A stretch of DNA of 42,106 nt from Anaerolineales bacterium (GCA_016789025.1 JAEURC010000036.1:1-42106), one strand, 5' to 3'; shown: positions 22,140 through 30,816, counted from the first letter of the stretch. Made by a program: numbers and translations. Notes: generated by a model from the sequence alone, not told the origin.

Positions 22140-23267
22140 ATGGCTACTACAATCCAAACCGAAACCCGCCCGATGACAGAGGAGGCGGACTTTTTGCAGA
22201 TCAAATCCGTTGACCATGTGCATTTTTATGTGGGCAACGCCAAACACGCCATGTATTATTGGTGGAAGGCTTTCGGCTTCAAGCCCATTGCGTATTCGGG
22301 ACTTGAAACAGGCAACCGCGACTTCGCTTCGTATGTGTTGGAATCGGGGCAGGCGCGGTTTGTTGTTTCTGCGCCGTATTCGCCGTCGAGCGCGCTCGCA
22401 TCGCATCACTTGGTGCATGGCGACGGCGTGAAGATGATCGCGCTCGAAGTGGAGGACGTGGAAAAGGCATGGAAAGAAACCACTGCGCGCGGCGGCAAGT
22501 CGGGATGGACACCGCGCGAAGAGAAAGACGATTTCGGAATCTATCGCACGTCGGCAATTTACACATACGGCGAAACCCTGCACGTGTTCATTGATCGCGG
22601 CGATTACAAAGGCGTGTTCGCGCCGACGTATAAACCGATCAAATACGAAGCTGAGTCAACGGGGCTTGCGGCAATTGATCACATGGTGGGCAATGTGCAA
22701 CTCGGCAAGATGAACACCTGGGTGAATTTTTATCATCAGGTGATGGGCTTCCGTCAACTGCTTCACTTCGACGATAAGGATATTTCAACCGAATATTCCG
22801 CGCTTATGTCGAAGGTGATGCAGAACGGCAACGGGCGCGTCAAGTTCCCAATCAATGAACCCGCCGAGGGCAAGCGCAAGAGTCAGATCGAAGAATATCT
22901 CGATTATTATCTTTCGCCAGGTGTGCAACACGTCGCCATCATCACAGGCGATATTCTCAAAACGGTTGACACTCTTCGCAGTCGCGGCGTGGAATTTTTG
23001 CGCGTGCCAGACACCTATTACGAAGCATTGCCCGACCGCGTGGGAAAGATCAAAGAGGATATGAAAGCCGTTCACGAACTCGGCATTCTCGTTGACCGCG
23101 ACGATGAGGGCTACCTTCTGCAAATTTTCACGCGCCCGATCCAAGACCGCCCGACGATGTTCGTCGAGGTCATTCAACGTCACGGCGCGAAGGGATTCGG
23201 CAAAGGCAACTTCAAAGCGCTGTTCGAGTCAATTGAAGTGGAACAGGAACGACGAGGCAACCTCTAG
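22140..23267 (+). CDS. hppD: 4-hydroxyphenylpyruvate dioxygenase
   Basis: 375 residues. Converts 4-hydroxyphenylpyruvate to homogentisate with O2 and Fe(II), the second step of tyrosine breakdown. The start at 22140 follows AAGGAGG; an earlier in-frame ATG lies inside the promoter. Two VOC-type halves are visible. The Fe(II) ligands are all present: His181 (AIDHMVGNV), His264 (GVQHVAIIT) and Glu343 (MFVEVIQRHG). The C-terminal helix block FGKGNFKALFESIEVEQERRGNL is diagnostic of HPPD. It leads a cluster with an FAH-family gene and hmgA. Confidence 0.95.
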   Translation: MATTIQTETRPMTEEADFLQIKSVDHVHFYVGNAKHAMYYWWKAFGFKPIAYSGLETGNRDFASYVLESGQARFVVSAPYSPSSALASHHLVHGDGVKMIALEVEDVEKAWKETTARGGKSGWTPREEKDDFGIYRTSAIYTYGETLHVFIDRGDYKGVFAPTYKPIKYEAESTGLAAIDHMVGNVQLGKMNTWVNFYHQVMGFRQLLHFDDKDISTEYSALMSKVMQNGNGRVKFPINEPAEGKRKSQIEEYLDYYLSPGVQHVAIITGDILKTVDTLRSRGVEFLRVPDTYYEALPDRVGKIKEDMKAVHELGILVDRDDEGYLLQIFTRPIQDRPTMFVEVIQRHGAKGFGKGNFKALFESIEVEQERRGNL

Positions 23268-23273
23268 TTGATA

Positions 23274-23317
23274 GTTGAAGGTCAAAGGTCGAAAGTCAAC
23301 GACCTGCGACCTTCAAC
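23274..23317. repeat. Inverted-repeat element between hppD and the FAH gene
   Basis: GTTGAAGGTC (23274-23283) and GACCTTCAAC (23308-23317) are perfect arms. Inside, AAGGTCG and ACGACCT give further pairing. It could attenuate or stabilise the hppD transcript, or be another dispersed repeat. Confidence 0.55.
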
Positions 23318-23339
23318 TTTTGAAATGGAACCATACACA

Positions 23340-24221
23340 ATGAAATTTGCAACCGTATCAACGCTTCGCGCCACAACTCAGCCTGCCCTCGTCGTGGACG
23401 ACCGCGTCCACACCCTGCCCTACCCCGATATGCTCGCGGTCATCGCCGCGGGAGCGGGAGCCGCATCGAAAAAAGCCGCGAAGGAATCGCTTGCTTTCGA
23501 TGAAGTGAAATTCCTTTCGCCATTGAAGCCAAACACGTTACGCGACGGATACGCCTTCGAGCAACATGTGAAGACTGCGAATAAAAATCGCGGACGCGAA
23601 GTTCCCGAGGAGTGGTATCAGTTCCCCGTTTTCTATTTCACGAATCCCAACACGGCGTTCGGTCACGACGATACGATTCCGTATCCGCATTACACGAACG
23701 CGATGGATTACGAGTTGGAAATCGCCGCGATCATCGGCAAAGGCGGGATGAACATCAAAGCCGAAGACGCAGAGAAGCACATCTTCGGTTACACCATCTT
23801 CAACGATTGGTCTGCGCGAGACGTGCAACGCAAGGAAATGGTCGTGGGACTCGGTCCCGCTAAAGGCAAGGACTTCGCTTCCGCGTTTGGACCAGTCATC
23901 GTCACGCATGAAGCGCTTGCCGATAAGTCAACGGGACGCGCGGGCGTGTACGATCTCGAAATGGTCGCGCGAGTCAACGGCAAGGAATTATCCCGAGGCA
24001 ATTGGAAAGATATGCACTGGTCGTTCGGCGAGATCATCGCCCGCGCATCCGATTCGGTCATGCTGAATCCTGGCGACGTGATCGGCTCGGGAACTGTCGG
24101 CACGGGTTGTTTGCTTGAGCTGACGAAGTTCCAAGGTCCGTGGTTGAACGAGGGCGATGTAGTTGAATTGGAAGTTGAGCGCATCGGTTTGTTACGAAAC
24201 ACTGTCGGCGCAAAAGGATAA
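23340..24221 (+). CDS. Fumarylacetoacetate hydrolase family protein (probable fumarylacetoacetase)
   Basis: 293 residues from the ATG at 23340; an ATG five codons earlier is possible and no Shine-Dalgarno sequence decides. The FAH fold is shown by the acidic metal-binding pieces AMDYELEIAAIIGKG and IFNDWSARDVQ, and by NPGDVIGSGTVGTGC. Family members split C-C bonds of acylpyruvates; the location between hppD and hmgA points to fumarylacetoacetate, the last step of the homogentisate pathway. No maleylacetoacetate isomerase gene is in the window, so maleylacetoacetate itself might be the substrate. Confidence 0.88.
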   Translation: MKFATVSTLRATTQPALVVDDRVHTLPYPDMLAVIAAGAGAASKKAAKESLAFDEVKFLSPLKPNTLRDGYAFEQHVKTANKNRGREVPEEWYQFPVFYFTNPNTAFGHDDTIPYPHYTNAMDYELEIAAIIGKGGMNIKAEDAEKHIFGYTIFNDWSARDVQRKEMVVGLGPAKGKDFASAFGPVIVTHEALADKSTGRAGVYDLEMVARVNGKELSRGNWKDMHWSFGEIIARASDSVMLNPGDVIGSGTVGTGCLLELTKFQGPWLNEGDVVELEVERIGLLRNTVGAKG

Positions 24222-24225
24222 TTCA

Positions 24226-25080
24226 TTGAACTCACTCAAACCATTTGTATGCGCGACAATTTTGTTGGCGCTTGGTTTAACTGCGTGCGGAACCGCAAGC
24301 GCGCCCACGCAAAATCCAGAACAACTCGAAACGGTCGTTGCGGCCACACTTCAAGCCTACACCGCCGAAGCGCCTGCTGGAGTGGAAGTCTCCTTCAATA
24401 ACGTATCGTTCGTCATCCCCAACGGGCTCGCCAGCGGCGCAACACCGATCCTTGAGCCGGCAGTCGGCGGCGATACCGCCCCATGGGTAATGGCTCCTGA
24501 GCATATAGTTTTTACGCTGACCGGTTATAACGGAGCAGACCCAAACCATCCCATCCAGCCAACCATTTACGTATTCCCAACGCAAGCATTTGCGGAGGTC
24601 AGTCCGGGCGCGAGCCTGAGCATCCCGGAGTTGCAGGCGTTGCTCGCCAGCCCTTCCGCGCCGATCGATCTCGATTCGGCTCCGGGCGTACCATTCTTCA
24701 ATGCCGGTCAAGATATGGTTGCCAACGGCGCGAGACTAAACTTCCAAAGCGGCTCGGGCCTTCGCATGATCTCGCACTTTTCGCAATTCCCCGGTCCGAT
24801 CATTCGCACCGGACAGATCTACCACTATCAAGGCCTCACCAGCGACGGCAAATATTATGTGATCGCGATCCTGCCGGTTGTGTCTCCGCTTCAATCCACA
24901 GCGGATAACCCTTCGGCAGACGGGATCAATTTCCCCGATTACGCCTCCGCCGCCCCGGGTGAAATGGATGCGTATTACCTGGCGGTTGCGGATAAACTCA
25001 ACGCGGCGGACCCATCTTCGTTCACGCCGGTTCTTTCTTCCTTAGACGCCTTGATCCAATCTATAACGATCTCGCCTTAG
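24226..25080 (+). CDS. Lipoprotein of unknown function inserted in the homogentisate cluster
   Basis: 284 residues from a TTG start at 24226, chosen because AAAAGGA lies 7 nt upstream and the signal peptide (LKPFVCATILLALGLTACG, LTAC lipobox) follows directly; an in-frame ATG far upstream would lie inside the FAH gene. The FAH stop codon is only 4 nt away, so it is co-transcribed. The mature protein is beta-rich (GVEVSFNNVSFVIPNGLASGATP, IYHYQGLTSDGKYYVIAILPV) and resembles uncharacterised Anaerolineae lipoproteins; no enzymatic motif is seen. A transport or surface role for the pathway is only a guess. Confidence 0.75.
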   Translation: MNSLKPFVCATILLALGLTACGTASAPTQNPEQLETVVAATLQAYTAEAPAGVEVSFNNVSFVIPNGLASGATPILEPAVGGDTAPWVMAPEHIVFTLTGYNGADPNHPIQPTIYVFPTQAFAEVSPGASLSIPELQALLASPSAPIDLDSAPGVPFFNAGQDMVANGARLNFQSGSGLRMISHFSQFPGPIIRTGQIYHYQGLTSDGKYYVIAILPVVSPLQSTADNPSADGINFPDYASAAPGEMDAYYLAVADKLNAADPSSFTPVLSSLDALIQSITISP

Positions 25081-25103
25081 GAGAGTTGCCCACACCCATT
25101 CTT

Positions 25104-25122
25104 TCCGCAGCTCAACTGCGGA
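25104..25122. repeat. Small hairpin, variant of the CGGCAGTTGAACTGCCG family
   Basis: TCCGCAG (25104-25110) and CTGCGGA (25116-25122) flank CTCAA. The form GCAG-NTNAA-CTGC matches the larger element 18 nt downstream. Confidence 0.5.
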
Positions 25123-25139
25123 CAGAACGAAATCGCTAT

Positions 25140-25170
25140 GATCTTTCGGCAGTTGAACTGCCGAAAGATC
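25140..25170. repeat. 31-bp perfect palindrome upstream of hmgA, related to alaS element B
   Basis: GATCTTTCGGCAGTT (25140-25154) and its complement (25156-25170) flank one G. The central 17 nt CGGCAGTTGAACTGCCG equal the centre of the element at 3726-3758 in alaS; the outer arms differ. Confidence 0.75.
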
Positions 25171-25203
25171 GTCGAATACGCAATACGAAACACGGAGTAC
25201 ACC

Positions 25204-26370
25204 ATGCCTTTCTATCAAAAACTCGGACGAATCCCGCACAAGCGGCACACGCAATTTAGAAAACCGAACGGCGAACTATATCGTGAAGAATTGATGGGCT
25301 TGGAGGGATTCTCATCGCTTCAATCCATCCTCTATCACAACTTCATCCCGCCGCGCGTCAAACACACCGAAGACCTCGGCTCGCGCCTGCCTGAAACGGT
25401 CGAGTTCGGTCCGATCCGTCACCGCGCCTTCAAAACAGCGGATGCGCCCCTCGGCGGCGATGCAGTCTCCGCGCGGATTCCACTTCTGGCGAACAAGGAT
25501 GTCATCCTCGGCGTGGCGCGCGCGTCGAAAAGCATGGATTATTTTTATCGCAACGCGCAGGCATACGAAACGTGGTGGGTGCATGAAGGCAGTGGCGTGT
25601 TGAAATCTCAGTTCGGGAATCTCAAATTCCGCAAAGGTGATTACATCGTGATTCCCTTCGGAACCACGTGGCAAATGCACATTGACGGGAGCGAAGCGCG
25701 CTTCTTCACCATCGAGAACCCGTCGCAGATCGAGCCGCCGAAACGATACCGCAACAACTTTGGTCAGATGCTCGAACACGCGCCGTATTGCGAGCGCGAC
25801 ATCCGCACGCCCGAAGAATTGGAAACACACACCGAACGCGGCGAATTCGAAGTCCGCGTGAAAGTGCGAGACCGCTTATCGAAACACATTTTGGATTTTC
25901 ACCCCTTCGACGTTGTCGGCTGGGACGGTTATCTCTACCCGTGGATCTTCAACATCGAGGACTTCGAGCCGATCACGGGACGAGTCCACCAGCCGCCGCC
26001 CGCGCATCAAACTTTCGACGGGCATAACTTCGTCGTGTGTTCGTTCGTCCCGCGCCTCTTCGACTATCACCCTCTCGCCATCCCCGCGCCGTACAATCAC
26101 TCGAACGTCAACTCGGACGAGGTGATCTACTACGCGGAAGGCAACTTCATGTCGCGCAAAGGCATTGACCGCTGTGACATTTCCATGCACCCCTACGGCT
26201 TGGCTCACGGTCCGCAACCCGGCATGACCGAAGCCTCCATTGGAGCAAAGGAAACGAAAGAATTAGCCGTGATGGTGGACACGTTTTACCCATTAAGTCT
26301 CACCAAAGATGCGCTCGAATTCGAGAAGCCCGAATACCAATCCACTTGGATGGAAGGGACAGGAGAATAA
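25204..26370 (+). CDS. hmgA: Homogentisate 1,2-dioxygenase
   Basis: 388 residues. Opens the ring of homogentisate to maleylacetoacetate using Fe(II) and O2. The protein follows the shorter bacterial form. The iron ligands by alignment of motifs are His299 (PYNHSNVNSDEV), Glu306 and His335 (GLAHGPQPG). The core phrases WWVHEGSGVLKSQFG and VVGWDGYLYPWIFNI are typical. The ATG at 25204 has ACGGAG 8 nt upstream; the longer frame would run through the palindromic repeats. With hppD and the FAH gene it forms most of the tyrosine-to-fumarate route. Confidence 0.93.
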   Translation: MPFYQKLGRIPHKRHTQFRKPNGELYREELMGLEGFSSLQSILYHNFIPPRVKHTEDLGSRLPETVEFGPIRHRAFKTADAPLGGDAVSARIPLLANKDVILGVARASKSMDYFYRNAQAYETWWVHEGSGVLKSQFGNLKFRKGDYIVIPFGTTWQMHIDGSEARFFTIENPSQIEPPKRYRNNFGQMLEHAPYCERDIRTPEELETHTERGEFEVRVKVRDRLSKHILDFHPFDVVGWDGYLYPWIFNIEDFEPITGRVHQPPPAHQTFDGHNFVVCSFVPRLFDYHPLAIPAPYNHSNVNSDEVIYYAEGNFMSRKGIDRCDISMHPYGLAHGPQPGMTEASIGAKETKELAVMVDTFYPLSLTKDALEFEKPEYQSTWMEGTGE

Positions 26371-26374
26371 CATT

Positions 26375-26401
26375 GGAGGTCACGCTTGAAGCGTGACCTC
26401 C
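26375..26401 (+). terminator. Hairpin after hmgA (probable terminator)
   Basis: GGAGGTCACGCTT (26375-26387) and its complement (26389-26401) are 13-bp arms around one base. The following CGTTTATAAA has only a short T-run. The next gene's -10 box begins 4 nt later. Confidence 0.6.
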
Positions 26402-26404
26402 GTT

Positions 26405-26410
26405 TATAAA
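26405..26410 (+). promoter_or_regulatory. Candidate leaderless promoter (-10) of the serine hydrolase gene
   Basis: TATAAA followed by CAGGCTT and the ATG at 26418, the same 7-nt spacing as other leaderless starts here. The -35 would fall in the preceding hairpin. Confidence 0.45.
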
Positions 26411-26417
26411 CAGGCTT

Positions 26418-27776
26418 ATGAAAACAACAACTTCCCCCAACGCAAACTTCAAGACCATTTCCACGCGCATTCAAAAAGAAATGAAGCGACTCCATGTCCC
26501 CGGCGTCGCCATCGGCATTTATCACAAAGGCAAAGAATGGACGGCTGGTTTCGGCGTCACGAGCGTTGAAAATCCTTTGCCTGTCAATTCTGACACGTTG
26601 ATGCAAATCGGCTCGATCAGCAAAACGTTCACCGCCACGTTGTTGATGATTCTCGCGGAGCAGGGAAAAGTGAATCTCGACGCGCCTGTGCGGAAGTATC
26701 TCAAAGATTTCAAACTGAAGGATGAAAGCGTGGCGAAGAAAGTCACCATCCGTCACCTGCTCACCCACACGGGCGGATGGGTCGGCGATTACTTCAACAG
26801 TTTCGGCGATGGCAACGACGCGCTCGACAAAATGGTGAAAGACATCGCGCACCTCCCGCAAATTCAACCGTTGGGAAAAATCTGGTCGTATAACAACACG
26901 GGATTTAACGTTGCCTCGCGCGTGATCGAAGTGGTGACGAAAAAATCTTATGAACAGGCTTTGCAGGAAATGTTGCTCGACCCGCTTGGGTTGAACATGT
27001 CGTTTCTCTATCCGAGTGACATCCTCTTCACGCATCGCTTCGTGGTGGGTCACCAAAAAGTGAAGGGCAAGGTTGAGGTGGCGCGTCCGTGGGCGATTGG
27101 CAGAGCAGGCAACGGCGTGGGAGGAGTCGTCAGCACGGTCAAAGACTTGCTGAAGTACGCGCGCTTCCACATGGGCAGCGGCAACAGAATCGTCACCCGC
27201 AAAAGTCTCAAAGCGATGCGCGTCAAACAAGTCAGCGCGGGCGGACGCGGCGACATGGGCATCACGTGGTTCATCCGCTATGCCGATGTTCTCACCGTGT
27301 ACGCGCACGGCGGCGCGACGAATGGTCAACAGGCGTATTTCTTTTACATCCCCGAAAAAGATTTCGCGCTCGCCGTCCTCACCAACAGTGACGAGGGCGG
27401 CGTGATCACCGCGCAAACGTTTGGCTGGGCGCTCGATCTTTACTTCGGCATCAAACTCAAATCGCCGAAGCCGATGAAAAATCCGCAGGACGGAAAAGAA
27501 TTCGTCGGGCGATACAAGATCGGCACCGAATGTTTCGACATCACGACCAAAGGTAAACATCTCATCTATCATCACATCCCGCTTGGTGGATTCCCCACAC
27601 CCGATGTGCCTCCAGGTCCCGCTTTGCCGCCAATGCGATTTGCGTTTTACGACAAAGACAACCTCATCGGCTTGGACGAACCCTACAACGGCGCGCTCGC
27701 CGACATCATCCGCGATGAAAAGGGACGCGTGAAATATTTCCGTGTGGGCGGGCGCGCGCACTTGAAAATTAGATGA
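26418..27776 (+). CDS. Serine hydrolase of the beta-lactamase / class C penicillin-binding family
   Basis: 452 residues. SxxK motif at Ser66-Lys69 (QIGSISKTFTATL), Tyr158-x-Asn in SYNNTGFNVAS and HGGATNG as the KTG-equivalent. The catalytic set of this family (EstB, DD-peptidases, class C beta-lactamases) is therefore complete. A C-terminal ~90-residue beta domain (GKEFVGRYKIGTECFDITTKGKH) matches the DUF3471-like tail of such proteins. No signal peptide is evident, so the location may be cytoplasmic, which is more like esterases than beta-lactamases. It overlaps the next gene by ATGA (27773-27776). Confidence 0.88.
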   Translation: MKTTTSPNANFKTISTRIQKEMKRLHVPGVAIGIYHKGKEWTAGFGVTSVENPLPVNSDTLMQIGSISKTFTATLLMILAEQGKVNLDAPVRKYLKDFKLKDESVAKKVTIRHLLTHTGGWVGDYFNSFGDGNDALDKMVKDIAHLPQIQPLGKIWSYNNTGFNVASRVIEVVTKKSYEQALQEMLLDPLGLNMSFLYPSDILFTHRFVVGHQKVKGKVEVARPWAIGRAGNGVGGVVSTVKDLLKYARFHMGSGNRIVTRKSLKAMRVKQVSAGGRGDMGITWFIRYADVLTVYAHGGATNGQQAYFFYIPEKDFALAVLTNSDEGGVITAQTFGWALDLYFGIKLKSPKPMKNPQDGKEFVGRYKIGTECFDITTKGKHLIYHHIPLGGFPTPDVPPGPALPPMRFAFYDKDNLIGLDEPYNGALADIIRDEKGRVKYFRVGGRAHLKIR

Positions 27777-28552
27777 GATACAAAGCCAAAATTGCAATCG
27801 CATCTTTCGCGGTGATCGCGGCGATACTTGCTTGCAATTTGCCCAACGCTCAACCGCCTTCGGATGAAAACCAAATGCCACCGGAGCTTCAAACCGCGCT
27901 CATGGAGGGTCTCCAAAACGGCGCGGACGTTCCCATCACCGCCACATTTTCGCCGATACCAAGTCTAACAAGCACAACAAATCCAAACGCGCCGACGGCA
28001 ACCATCACGCCAACATATTCCGTGCCGATGCTCGTTGTGAAAGAACAGACGAATTGCCGCGCTGGACCTGGTCAAGACTACGCAGTGGTATTCACCTATT
28101 TGCCCAACGCCAAACTGGAGATCGTCGGCAATTATGGCGTCACAAATTACTGGCTGGTCAAATCGCCCGACAGCCCAACGGGCCAATGCTGGTTGTGGGG
28201 CGAGTTCGTCGAAGTAAGCGGCAGTTACTGGGTTGTGCCGAGCGTCACGCCGCCGCCCACAGCCACAAAGCCGCCACCCAATGCGCCGTCGTTTCAAAGT
28301 TGGGATTATTCTTGTGAATTCAACGGGGTCAGCGCCGAACTCACTGTGACGCTGACATGGTCAGACAAATCGGACAACGAGACCGGCTTCCGCCTCTATC
28401 GCAACGGGGAGTTGATTGCCGACCTCCCAGCGAACACCACCTCGTACGTGGACAAGTCCGCAGTGGACTCCGGGCAGACAGTGAGTTACCGCATCGAAGC
28501 ATATAACGCAACAGGAATCGAAACCGATTCCACTAGCGCCTTCGGTTGTTAA
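27773..28552 (+). CDS. Lipoprotein with bacterial SH3 domain and fibronectin type III-like domain
   Basis: 259 residues. The signal peptide ends in ILAC (Cys21). A Thr/Pro-rich linker leads to an SH3b domain (VKEQTNCRAGPGQDYAVV ... YWLVKSPDSPTGQCWLWGEFVEV) and, after a second Pro-rich linker, to a fibronectin III-like domain (ELTVTLTWSDKSDNETGFRLYRNGELIADL). SH3b domains bind peptides or cell-wall components. It is coupled to the serine hydrolase gene by a 4-nt overlap, so the two may act on the same envelope process. Confidence 0.82.
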   Translation: MRYKAKIAIASFAVIAAILACNLPNAQPPSDENQMPPELQTALMEGLQNGADVPITATFSPIPSLTSTTNPNAPTATITPTYSVPMLVVKEQTNCRAGPGQDYAVVFTYLPNAKLEIVGNYGVTNYWLVKSPDSPTGQCWLWGEFVEVSGSYWVVPSVTPPPTATKPPPNAPSFQSWDYSCEFNGVSAELTVTLTWSDKSDNETGFRLYRNGELIADLPANTTSYVDKSAVDSGQTVSYRIEAYNATGIETDSTSAFGC

Positions 28553-28566
28553 ACATGCGATAAGAA

Positions 28567-28599
28567 AACAGGTCTCGTGAGCAATTCACGAGACCTGTT
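28567..28599 (-). terminator. Intrinsic terminator of typA (possibly bidirectional)
   Basis: AACAGGTCTCGTGA (28567-28580) and TCACGAGACCTGTT (28586-28599) are perfect 14-bp arms with a 5-nt loop. On the minus strand TTTTCTTA follows, giving a better U-run than on the plus strand. It separates two convergent genes. Confidence 0.8.
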
Positions 28600-28623
28600 C
28601 GATTCTATGAGATTGGAGAAACG

Positions 28624-30483
28624 TTACTCCTCTCCCAACGCCTCTTTCATCTTCTTCGTCTGTTTACCGCGATCATCAGTATTGAGAATCCTCTTGCGGA
28701 TGCGATACGACTCAGGCGTGACTTCGAGCAGTTCATCGTCGGACAAATATTCCACCGCCTCATCCAGCGACATACGGCGCGGCGGCGTCAGGCGGATCTC
28801 CATATCCGCGCCAGCCGAGCGGATGTTGGTAAGATGTTTTTTCTTGCACACGTTGATCGGCATATCCTGCCCGCGCGTGTTCTCACCCACCACCATGCCT
28901 TCGTAAACCGAAACGCCGGGACCGATAAATAACGTGCCGCGTTCTTCGGCATTCTTCAGCGCGTACGCCGTGGAATCGCCCGCCTCCCATGCGACGAGTG
29001 AGCCTGTTTGCCGCGTGGACATCGCTCCCGCCATTTCATCGTACCCGTGGAAGATGCTGTGCATCACGCCCGCGCCGCGCGTGGAGGTGAGGAATTGATA
29101 ACGAAAACCAAGCAAGCCGCGTGTGGGCGCGATGTAGACCATGCGCGTCATGCCCTGACCCGCGTCGTGCATTTCCATCATTTTGGCTCGCCGGCTTCCC
29201 AGCATTTCCACCACCGCCCCAACCGTTTCGTTGCTGGTCTCGATGTGCACTTCCTCGAACGGTTCGAGCAACATACCATCGTCCGCTTTGTGGAAGATCA
29301 CTTCCGGGCGCGAAACTTGGAACTCATACCCTTCGCGCCGCATCGTTTCGATGAGAATGCCAAGATGTAATTCGCCGCGGCCCGAGACCAAAAAGTTTTC
29401 AGCCGAATCGGTTTCTTCCACGCGCAGGGATACGTTCGTGCGCAGTTCTTCAAATAAACGCTCGCGCAGTTTGCGAGAGGTGCTCCACGTGCCTTCCTGA
29501 CCGGTGAACGGCGAGGTATTCACGCCAAACGTCATGCGGACGGTTGGCTCCTCCACTTTGATCGTCGGCAAGGCAATGGGGTTGGCTGGGTCGGCGAGAG
29601 TTTCGCCAATGGCGATCTCCTCCAAGCCTGCCAGCGAAACAATATCCCCGGCATTGGCGGCTTCGATCTCGATCTTGTTCAAACCCTGGAATGTGTAAAG
29701 GTATTTCGCCGATTCGGGTAAATTTCTTCCATCCATCGTTAATCGCGCAAGCCGTTGGCCGGCTTTGATTGTGCCGGAAAAAATTCTGCCCACTGCGGTC
29801 ACGCCGCGATAGTCGTCGTAGCCCAGGGTGGTGACGAGCATTTGCAAGGGCGCGTCCGCGTCCACTTTGGGGGCGGGGATGTGATTCAAAATCACGTCGA
29901 ATAAAGGTTGAAGGTCGGGACCAAGTTCAGTGGTCAGCCCGGCGCGTTGGTCGATCCCGATGGCGTAGACTACGGGGAATTCCGCCTGCTCGTCGGATGC
30001 GCCGAGTTCGATGAACAGGTCGAACGTCTCGTTGAGGACGCGTTCCGGTTCGGCATCTTTGCGATCCACTTTGTTGATGACGACCACGGCTTTGTGTCCC
30101 ATTTGAAGCGCTTTCTTGAGCACGAAGCGCGTCTGCGGCATGGGACCTTCCGCCGCATCCACGAGGAGCAGGACGCCGTCCACCATATTCATCACGCGCT
30201 CGACCTCGCCGCCGAAATCCGCATGACCGGGCGTATCCACGATGTTGATCTTGATGGGCTTGCCGGTCTTGGGATCGTTGAGCGTGATGGCGGTGTTCTT
30301 GGCAAGGATGGTGATACCGCGCTCACGTTCGAGATCGTTGGAATCCATGACGCGTTCTTCCACATGCTGGTTGTCGCGGAAGGTATGTGACTGACGCAAG
30401 AGTCCGTCCACGAGGGTGGTCTTGCCGTGGTCAACGTGGGCGATGATGGCGATATTTCTTAGATCGGTTCGGGTGGTGAGCAT
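28624..30483 (-). CDS. typA: Ribosome-associated GTPase TypA/BipA
   Basis: 619 residues, near the usual length. Translation-factor GTPase with P-loop [15 protein letters not shown], switch [31 protein letters not shown] and NKVDRKDA, then an EF-Tu-like domain II, EF-G-like domains III and V, and a BipA-specific C-terminal domain ([23 protein letters not shown]). It binds 70S ribosomes and helps 50S assembly and stress adaptation. The start lacks a clear Shine-Dalgarno sequence (TTCTCCTCCT precedes the ATG). It is divergent from the ABC-F gene with its leader frame. Confidence 0.96.
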   Translation of the reverse strand: MLTTRTDLRNIAIIAHVDHGKTTLVDGLLRQSHTFRDNQHVEERVMDSNDLERERGITILAKNTAITLNDPKTGKPIKINIVDTPGHADFGGEVERVMNMVDGVLLLVDAAEGPMPQTRFVLKKALQMGHKAVVVINKVDRKDAEPERVLNETFDLFIELGASDEQAEFPVVYAIGIDQRAGLTTELGPDLQPLFDVILNHIPAPKVDADAPLQMLVTTLGYDDYRGVTAVGRIFSGTIKAGQRLARLTMDGRNLPESAKYLYTFQGLNKIEIEAANAGDIVSLAGLEEIAIGETLADPANPIALPTIKVEEPTVRMTFGVNTSPFTGQEGTWSTSRKLRERLFEELRTNVSLRVEETDSAENFLVSGRGELHLGILIETMRREGYEFQVSRPEVIFHKADDGMLLEPFEEVHIETSNETVGAVVEMLGSRRAKMMEMHDAGQGMTRMVYIAPTRGLLGFRYQFLTSTRGAGVMHSIFHGYDEMAGAMSTRQTGSLVAWEAGDSTAYALKNAEERGTLFIGPGVSVYEGMVVGENTRGQDMPINVCKKKHLTNIRSAGADMEIRLTPPRRMSLDEAVEYLSDDELLEVTPESYRIRKRILNTDDRGKQTKKMKEALGEE

Positions 30484-30584
30484 AGGAGGAGAACTACTTT
30501 CGAGAGAATTAGAGAATTGGAGACTAGAGATTAGAGACTGGAGATTGGTAAGTGGTAATTAGTAAATGGTTTGGTAACTGCCGA
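30484..30584. repeat. Degenerate tandem repeat upstream of typA
   Basis: Imperfect repeats of GAGATTAGAGACTGGAGATT and GGTAATTAGTAA type occupy 30505-30575. This is the 5' untranslated stretch of typA and shows no coding potential. Confidence 0.4.
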
Positions 30585-30619
30585 CAAAAAAGCCCCAGCC
30601 TGTGATGAGCGAGGGCTTT
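30585..30619 (-). terminator. Terminator-like hairpin in the typA leader
   Basis: On the minus strand AAAGCCC (30613-30619) pairs with GGGCTTT (30589-30595) across 17 nt and a TTTTTT run follows. It lies between a candidate promoter (30655-30660) and typA. An overlapping GGCT/AGCC hairpin (about 30613-30626) could compete. Confidence 0.55.
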
Positions 30620-30654
30620 CGAGAGCCTTCCGAATTTCAGGACGTGCGGGCGGT

Positions 30655-30660
30655 ATTGTA
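30655..30660 (-). promoter_or_regulatory. Candidate -10 box for typA
   Basis: GATACAAT on the minus strand (TACAAT at 30655-30660). The transcript would begin near 30648 and meet the hairpin at 30585-30619. It is divergent from the leader promoter at 30692-30697. The -35 is weak. Confidence 0.4.
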
Positions 30661-30691
30661 TCAGAATGTTCGTAATTTGAGCAGGGAATGT

Positions 30692-30697
30692 TATAAT
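30692..30697 (+). promoter_or_regulatory. Extended -10 promoter of the ABC-F leader frame
   Basis: TGTTATAAT (TGn-TATAAT), then CCGCGCC and the ATG at 30705, a 7-nt gap that implies a leaderless mRNA. Confidence 0.6.
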
Positions 30698-30704
30698 CCG
30701 CGCC

Positions 30705-30797
30705 ATGCGATACGAAAAGTCAGGCAGCGCCTTCCTCTGCATCGGTGTGCGTGGATTTGTGTCAACTCCACCTCCTCGAATCGCGCCTATTGCCTGA
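30705..30797 (+). CDS. Putative 30-codon leader peptide upstream of the ABC-F gene, with a Pro-Pro-Pro run
   Basis: ATG at 30705 to TGA at 30795-30797. Two readable blocks are AFLCIGVRGFV (residues 9-19) and TPPPRIAPIA at the end, with the PPP codons at residues 22-24. The start is leaderless (extended -10 box 7 nt before ATG; no Shine-Dalgarno sequence). A GC-rich terminator follows 19 nt after the stop codon, then a second promoter and the ABC-F gene. ABC-F proteins act on stalled ribosomes, and some, such as E. coli Uup and B. subtilis YfmR, are reported to relieve polyproline stalls; antibiotic-resistance ABC-F genes are known to be attenuated by leader peptides. A leader that senses ribosome stalling is therefore plausible. 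Coding status rests on layout, not homology. Confidence 0.6.
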   Translation: MRYEKSGSAFLCIGVRGFVSTPPPRIAPIA

Positions 30798-30816
30798 ACG
30801 GATTTTTCATCCTTTC

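Noticed and set aside
26286..27881. 531-codon open frame antisense to the serine hydrolase gene
   Set aside because: It mirrors the codon pattern of the sense gene, has His/Arg/Phe-rich low-quality composition and no recognisable motif.
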